Notes under the pieces: model-generated
What the model was told of the DNA's origin: nothing
The model's database searches: none
Seen by the model: only the letters and a program-made list of their open reading frames with translations
Shown: one piece after another, positions 6,289 through 9,992 of the stretch
Layout: the number at the start of each line of letters is the position of its first letter
How positions within the stretch are numbered: position 1 is the first letter of the stretch
Made by a program: the position numbers and the translations under genes
Assembly: GCA_964577615.1 (NCBI GenBank)
Contig: CAZNZW010000079.1
Coordinates: 1 to 9,992, forward strand
Direction of reading: 5' to 3'
Source: QNYZ01 sp964577615
GTDB lineage: Bacteria > Desulfobacterota > Desulfobacteria > Desulfobacterales > QNYZ01
Length of the DNA: 9,992 bases

Positions 6289-6975
6289 ATGGCGAAGAAG
6301 AAGGCTTTACGAAAAAAACTGAAACAACCGGATGAATTTATTACAATCACCAGCAGAGCGATTCAATGGGGACAGACCCATGCCATCCGGATCGGTATTG
6401 GCGCGGCTGTCCTGGTGGCCCTGATACTGGCCATTACCGGGTATCGCTATGTTGACACTCAAAAAGAGCTTAAGGGGTTTGCTTTATTGAACCAGGCCCG
6501 GGTCAAATATGCCGGGGAAATGGCAAAAGGTGACTCTCCGGAAAAAGTCTATGCCGCGGTAAAATCGGATTATGAAAATATATTAAATGAATATGGAAAC
6601 CGAGGCGCGGGCCGGATTGCCAGAAAAAACCTGGCCGATATCTGCTTCAATGCCAAGGCCTATGACCGGGCCGGTCAATTATATGAAAAATCACTGGTTG
6701 ATTTCGAGCAGGAGCCTTTATACCATGCCATTATCCTGAGCGATCTGGCGCACACATATCAGGCCAGTCATAATGATGAGGCGGCCGCAGCGTATTTCCA
6801 GAAGATCATTGCGCTGCCCAACGGCCCATCCAAAGACGAGGCATTGTTTGATTTGGCCGGCATATATGAAAAACAGGGGAAACCGGACAAGGCCCTGGCG
6901 CTTTACAAGCAGATAAATGCCGAATTTGCCGATTCGATATATATTAATATCGTCAAGGAAAAAATTGCCGGATAG
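6289..6975 (+). CDS. Membrane-anchored tetratricopeptide-repeat protein (YfgM-like)
   Basis: This 228-residue protein has a short basic cytoplasmic N-terminus (MAKKKALRKKLK), one transmembrane helix at about residues 33-53 (IRIGIGAAVLVALILAITGY) and a long periplasmic TPR region. Repeat-like units are seen around residues 108-140 (RIARKNLADI then YDRAGQLYEKSL), 144-177 (YHAIILSDLAHTYQ) and 182-215 (DEALFDLAGIYEKQGKPDKALALYKQI). The architecture resembles the YfgM/TPR_21 family, which in E. coli associates with the SecYEG translocon and periplasmic chaperones; applying that role here is inference. GGAG lies 4 bases before the ATG, a rather tight spacing. It is the last gene of the recN-fmdB-SH3 run and converges on the response-regulator gene, with 36 bases between stop codons. 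Other membrane-anchored TPR proteins, such as envelope assembly factors, are alternatives. Confidence 0.85.
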   Translation: MAKKKALRKKLKQPDEFITITSRAIQWGQTHAIRIGIGAAVLVALILAITGYRYVDTQKELKGFALLNQARVKYAGEMAKGDSPEKVYAAVKSDYENILNEYGNRGAGRIARKNLADICFNAKAYDRAGQLYEKSLVDFEQEPLYHAIILSDLAHTYQASHNDEAAAAYFQKIIALPNGPSKDEALFDLAGIYEKQGKPDKALALYKQINAEFADSIYINIVKEKIAG

Positions 6976-7011
6976 CATGCCCTCGCCAGCGGGTATCCGA
7001 TGAAACGGCGC

Positions 7012-8394
7012 TTATCGTTTTGAGCCGATCTTGAGATCGAACTTTTTTATTTTTTGATTCAGCCCGCTTTTTCCAATGCCGAGAATATCTGCGGCGCGGG
7101 CCTGGACGTTTCCACTCAGTTTCAGGGCCCGTTCGATCATCATTTTCTCAACCATGGCCAGCGTCTCGTTTAATCTGGCATTTTCGGGGATTTTTTCAAG
7201 GCCCAGGGGGCGGGTGGTACCGGCCTGGAAATCCCGGGGCAGGTCGGACACTTCGATGGTTTGCCCCGGGCAGAGGATCATCGCCCGCTCAATAACATTT
7301 TCCAGCTCGCGGACATTCCCCGGCCAGGCGTAATCGTAAAATGCCCGGATAACAGTCTGGGCAATATCGACGACCGACCGGTCGGCCGGGCGCTCGCCGG
7401 TATATTTTTTAATAAAGTGGGCAACGAGCAGTGGAATATCCTCGGTCCGCGCCCTCAACGGGGGCAGTTGAATCCGGACCACATCCAGACGATAGTAAAG
7501 GTCTTCCCGAAACCGCTGTGCCGCCACCTCGTTTTTCAGGTTTTTATTGGTTGCGGCGATCAGCCGGATATCCGATTGAATCGGTTTGATGCCGCCGACC
7601 CTTTCAAATGTTTTTTCCTGAAGTACCCGCAGCAGTTTGACCTGCAGGCTCTGGGGCAGCTCACCGATTTCGTCGAGAAACAAGGTGCCCCCGTCGGCGA
7701 CTTCAAAACGCCCCTTGCGCGTCGCCGCCGCCCCTGTAAACGCTCCTTTTTCATGGCCGAACAGCTCGCTTTCCAGCAGGGTTTCGGCCAGGGCCGCGCA
7801 ATTGACGGCAATAAACGGTTTTTTGCTGCGGGGGCTGTTGAAGTGGATTGACTTGGCCACCAGTTCCTTGCCGGTGCCGCTTTCACCCTCGATGAGAACC
7901 GACGCGCCGGACGGCGCCACCTTGCGGATAAGGTCGAAAATCGACCGCATTGGTTTGCTTTTGCCGATAATATTGCCGAAGCTGTACTGCTGGCGAAATG
8001 TGTCGCGCAGGTTGCGGTTTTCCTTGACCAGTCGATAGACGGCCATGGCCTTTTTGATAAAGATAACGAGCTGTTCGTTGTCAAACGGTTTCTGGATAAA
8101 ATTATAGGCGCCTTTCTGCATGGCTTCAACGGCCTTTTCGACCGTGCCATGCGCTGTCATCATGATAACGGGAATATCGGCGTCCTGCGATTTAATGTGC
8201 GCGAGCAGTTCGATGCCATCCATGACCGGCATCTTCAGATCGGCCAGAACCAGATCGACATCCGAATTTTTCAGAATTTCCAGGGCCTTGTGGCCACTGC
8301 TGGCCGTCAGGGTGTCGTACCCCTCTTCTCCCAGAACGGCGGCCAGAATCGGCGGGTAGTTCTTTTCATCGTCGACAATTAAAATGGTTTCCAT
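7012..8394 (-). CDS. NtrC-family sigma54-dependent response regulator
   Basis: This 460-residue transcription activator works with sigma54 RNA polymerase. The receiver domain (about 1-120) has the acidic pair D8/D9, phospho-acceptor D52 (ADLKMP), T80 and K102 (QKPF). The AAA+ domain has Walker A GESGTGKE (170-177), the sigma54-contacting GAFTGA loop (217-222), Walker B GGTLFLDE (235-242) and the FREDLYYRLDV region (295-305) with arginine fingers. A Fis-type helix-turn-helix is at about 425-451 (ARAADILGIGKSGLNQKIKK). All motifs for an active regulator are present. The start METILIVDDE at 8394 is where the receiver begins. The same frame stays open to 8634, but the extra part lies inside the kinase gene and has no receiver homology. 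The nearest Shine-Dalgarno-like GGGAG is 14 bases from the ATG, unusually far. It follows its kinase by 43 bases, so the two probably share a transcript. Target promoters cannot be read from this window: no -24/-12 site was found here. Confidence 0.96.
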   Translation of the reverse strand: METILIVDDEKNYPPILAAVLGEEGYDTLTASSGHKALEILKNSDVDLVLADLKMPVMDGIELLAHIKSQDADIPVIMMTAHGTVEKAVEAMQKGAYNFIQKPFDNEQLVIFIKKAMAVYRLVKENRNLRDTFRQQYSFGNIIGKSKPMRSIFDLIRKVAPSGASVLIEGESGTGKELVAKSIHFNSPRSKKPFIAVNCAALAETLLESELFGHEKGAFTGAAATRKGRFEVADGGTLFLDEIGELPQSLQVKLLRVLQEKTFERVGGIKPIQSDIRLIAATNKNLKNEVAAQRFREDLYYRLDVVRIQLPPLRARTEDIPLLVAHFIKKYTGERPADRSVVDIAQTVIRAFYDYAWPGNVRELENVIERAMILCPGQTIEVSDLPRDFQAGTTRPLGLEKIPENARLNETLAMVEKMMIERALKLSGNVQARAADILGIGKSGLNQKIKKFDLKIGSKR

Positions 8395-8437
8395 TGGCCG
8401 GTCAACATCTCCCTGTGTGGTATGGCAAGGCGGCGGC

Positions 8438-9898
8438 CTATGCGAGTGGCAAGGTGACTTCCACACGGACGCCCCGCGGGTCCCGGTTGCGAATCCGGAT
8501 ATCTCCACCGTGGGCCTGAATGATATTCTGCACAATTCCCAGCCCCAGGCCGGTGCCGGTTTCCTTGGTCGTGAAAAAAGGCTCCCATATTTTTTCGAGA
8601 TGATCGGTGTCGATGGGAGCGCCGTCGTTGTCAAAACGGACCTGGATCATCCGCCGGTCCGCCGTGATATCAATGTCGATTTCGCCGCCGTCAGGCATGG
8701 CCTGCATGGCGTTGATTAAAAGGTTCAAAAATGCCTGATAGAGCATATCGGCATCGGCGTTGATCTCGGGCAGGCGGTCCGCGGGGGTCATTGCCACGGA
8801 ATAACCGCCGGCATCCAGTTCGGAAGACAGAAAGGCGATATTTTTAGCCAGAATATCTTCCACCCGGCAGCCGATGCGATGGGGTATTTTCGGCCGGGCA
8901 TAGTTGAGGAAATCGGAAATGATTTTATCCAGACGCGTGGCTTCTTCCACAATGACGGCGGGGATCGGATTGTCCGGCGCCAGTGTGGCCATCTTTTTTT
9001 TCAGCAGATCGGCTGAGCTGCGTATGATCCCCAGGGGATTGCGGATTTCGTGAGAAATACCGGCCGTCATTTCTCCCAGGGATGACAGGTGCCTGGCCCG
9101 GCTGAGCTGTTCTTCGAGCTTCAGGCGCTCCCGGGCCCGCCGTTCAATGATTTTTTCTCCATTGCGGACAACATAAAACATGATCAGGAAAAGAGTTGCC
9201 ATGACAAGGGCGCTGGTCAGGATGATCAGGACCTGATACCGGAAAATACCGCGATAGGCCCCGGTAATATCCTGTACGATTTCGACAACGCCCAGAACAG
9301 GTAAGGATTTGTTGAAATTTTCCTTCGGCAGGATCAGTTTGTCCGCTTTCAAGGGGGTGAAGGTGAGCAACCGGCTCTCCTTGGGGATACCCAGTAAGAT
9401 TTCCCAGAAATTTCCGGTCTGGACAAGTTTGGAAAAGGACCGGCCCTTGACGGCCTGGGCATAACCGGTGCCTCCCATATTTTCTTTGCCGATCAATTTT
9501 TTGTCGTAGCTGTAGACAATGACATTTTTCATGGCATAGATGTTAACCGTTTTTATATCAAAGCTGTGCAGCGTACTGCGGACCACTTTATCCATCCGTT
9601 CAAACTGTTTTTGATCGCTTAACTGCGTACGGCCGAATTTAATAACGGTTGGAAGGATAAATTGCTGGAAAACCTGGTGGTTCAGATTTTCCGCAAGAAC
9701 CTGTGCATATTCCTTGCTTTTCTCAAGCTGAATCCGGCGTGCCCATCTGATATTCAGTGCGGAAATGACAACGGTTCCCACAAATACCAGGATCAGGCTG
9801 GTCAGGGAAAAGACCTTAACCAGCTTAAATGGTTTTTCTCTGTTTGCCGGCGAAGGCATACTGACTGTTGTTTTGTCCTGCTTATTTGCCTTCGGCAT
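8438..9898 (-). CDS. Membrane sensor histidine kinase with periplasmic Cache-like domain
   Basis: This 486-residue kinase probably phosphorylates the response regulator encoded just downstream. TM1 is about residues 28-49 and TM2 about 221-245, enclosing a periplasmic domain of about 170 residues. That domain has features of a single Cache fold: KTVNIYAMKNVIVYSYD near 116-132, then LIGKENMGG and, before TM2, VLGVVEIVQDITGAYRG. The ligand is unknown. No HAMP or PAS domain is evident; a short helical linker (about 246-270) leads straight to HisKA with phospho-acceptor H283 (GISHEIRNPLG). The ATPase domain has the N box (LNLLINAMQA, N392 and N396), the G1 box DNDGAP (423-428), the F box FFTTK (441-445) and the G2 box GTGLGLG (448-454). 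The start ATG has GGTGAG 6 bases upstream. The pattern resembles AtoS/ZraS/NtrB-type partners of sigma54 regulators; I cannot assign a named system. Confidence 0.94.
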   Translation of the reverse strand: MPKANKQDKTTVSMPSPANREKPFKLVKVFSLTSLILVFVGTVVISALNIRWARRIQLEKSKEYAQVLAENLNHQVFQQFILPTVIKFGRTQLSDQKQFERMDKVVRSTLHSFDIKTVNIYAMKNVIVYSYDKKLIGKENMGGTGYAQAVKGRSFSKLVQTGNFWEILLGIPKESRLLTFTPLKADKLILPKENFNKSLPVLGVVEIVQDITGAYRGIFRYQVLIILTSALVMATLFLIMFYVVRNGEKIIERRARERLKLEEQLSRARHLSSLGEMTAGISHEIRNPLGIIRSSADLLKKKMATLAPDNPIPAVIVEEATRLDKIISDFLNYARPKIPHRIGCRVEDILAKNIAFLSSELDAGGYSVAMTPADRLPEINADADMLYQAFLNLLINAMQAMPDGGEIDIDITADRRMIQVRFDNDGAPIDTDHLEKIWEPFFTTKETGTGLGLGIVQNIIQAHGGDIRIRNRDPRGVRVEVTLPLA

Positions 9899-9956
9899 AA
9901 ATAACTCACCGGTATAATAAAAAAAACAGAGATGCGAATCTGGGCACTGACGCTAA

Positions 9957-9985
9957 GCTATATATAGACGGCAATCTTTAGTCAA
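9957..9985 (-). promoter_or_regulatory. Candidate sigma70 promoter for the kinase-regulator pair
   Basis: On the minus strand TTGACT (9985-9980) matches the -35 consensus at 5 of 6 positions. It is followed by TATATA (9964-9959, spacer 15) or the overlapping TATAGC (9962-9957, spacer 17). The -10 area is itself a 10-base palindrome, CTATATATAG (9958-9967). Transcription would start about 50 bases before the kinase ATG, through an AT-rich leader containing an eight-base T run on the transcribed strand. Confidence 0.45.
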
Positions 9986-9992
9986 GCGTAAG

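Noticed and set aside
6969..6999. Possible bidirectional terminator between the TPR and regulator genes
   Set aside because: CGGATA and TATCCG can pair, with an inner CCC/GGG after a five-base bulge, but the stem is broken and no T-tract follows on either strand.
8395..8634. 80-codon N-terminal extension of the response regulator
   Set aside because: This part overlaps the kinase coding region in another frame and has no receiver homology; the receiver begins exactly at METILIVDDE.
9950..9989. ACGCT and AGCGT arms flanking the kinase promoter
   Set aside because: Only five bases each and 30 bases apart; too weak to separate from chance.

Overview
This window reads as a stretch of a Gram-negative anaerobe chromosome, most likely a Desulfobacterota (Desulfobacterales-like) sulfate reducer or a close relative. 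That placement is inference. It rests on moderately high GC, an Nqr-type sodium pump whose NqrA still carries RnfC-like iron-sulfur motifs, an AtoS/AtoC-style kinase and sigma54-activator pair, and a recN-fmdB-SH3-TPR run. No rRNA, tRNA, CRISPR array, insertion sequence, phage gene or long repeat was seen, and no gene shows a frameshift. Coding density is high: no gene-free stretch exceeds 300 bases, and the longest gap is the 153-base divergent manC/recN region.

Left part, minus strand (1-3515): the 5' part of nqrB runs off the left edge. nqrA lies just upstream and overlaps it by 4 bases. Further upstream is manC, a bifunctional mannose-1-phosphate guanylyltransferase/mannose-6-phosphate isomerase that supplies GDP-mannose for surface polysaccharide. 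nqrA probably starts the nqr operon from its own promoter in the 130-base gap behind manC.

Middle part, plus strand (3669-6975): recN (DNA double-strand-break repair), a small FmdB-type zinc-ribbon protein, an exported tandem bacterial-SH3 protein and a membrane-anchored TPR protein (YfgM-like). They lie head to tail with gaps of about 60-90 bases. The last two are envelope proteins with periplasmic domains. A perfect 7+1+7 palindrome sits in front of the TPR gene.

Right part, minus strand (7012-9898): a membrane histidine kinase with a periplasmic Cache-like sensor is followed 43 bases later by its NtrC-family sigma54-dependent response regulator. A plausible sigma70 promoter precedes the kinase. 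The pair converges on the TPR gene with a 36-base gap.

The strongest lead is nqrA: its C-terminus carries two complete CxxCxxCxxxCP motifs at places where textbook NqrA has lost most or all of these cysteines. This makes it look like an intermediate between RnfC and NqrA, or an Nqr with an additional electron entry point. The rest is ordinary housekeeping and signalling content.
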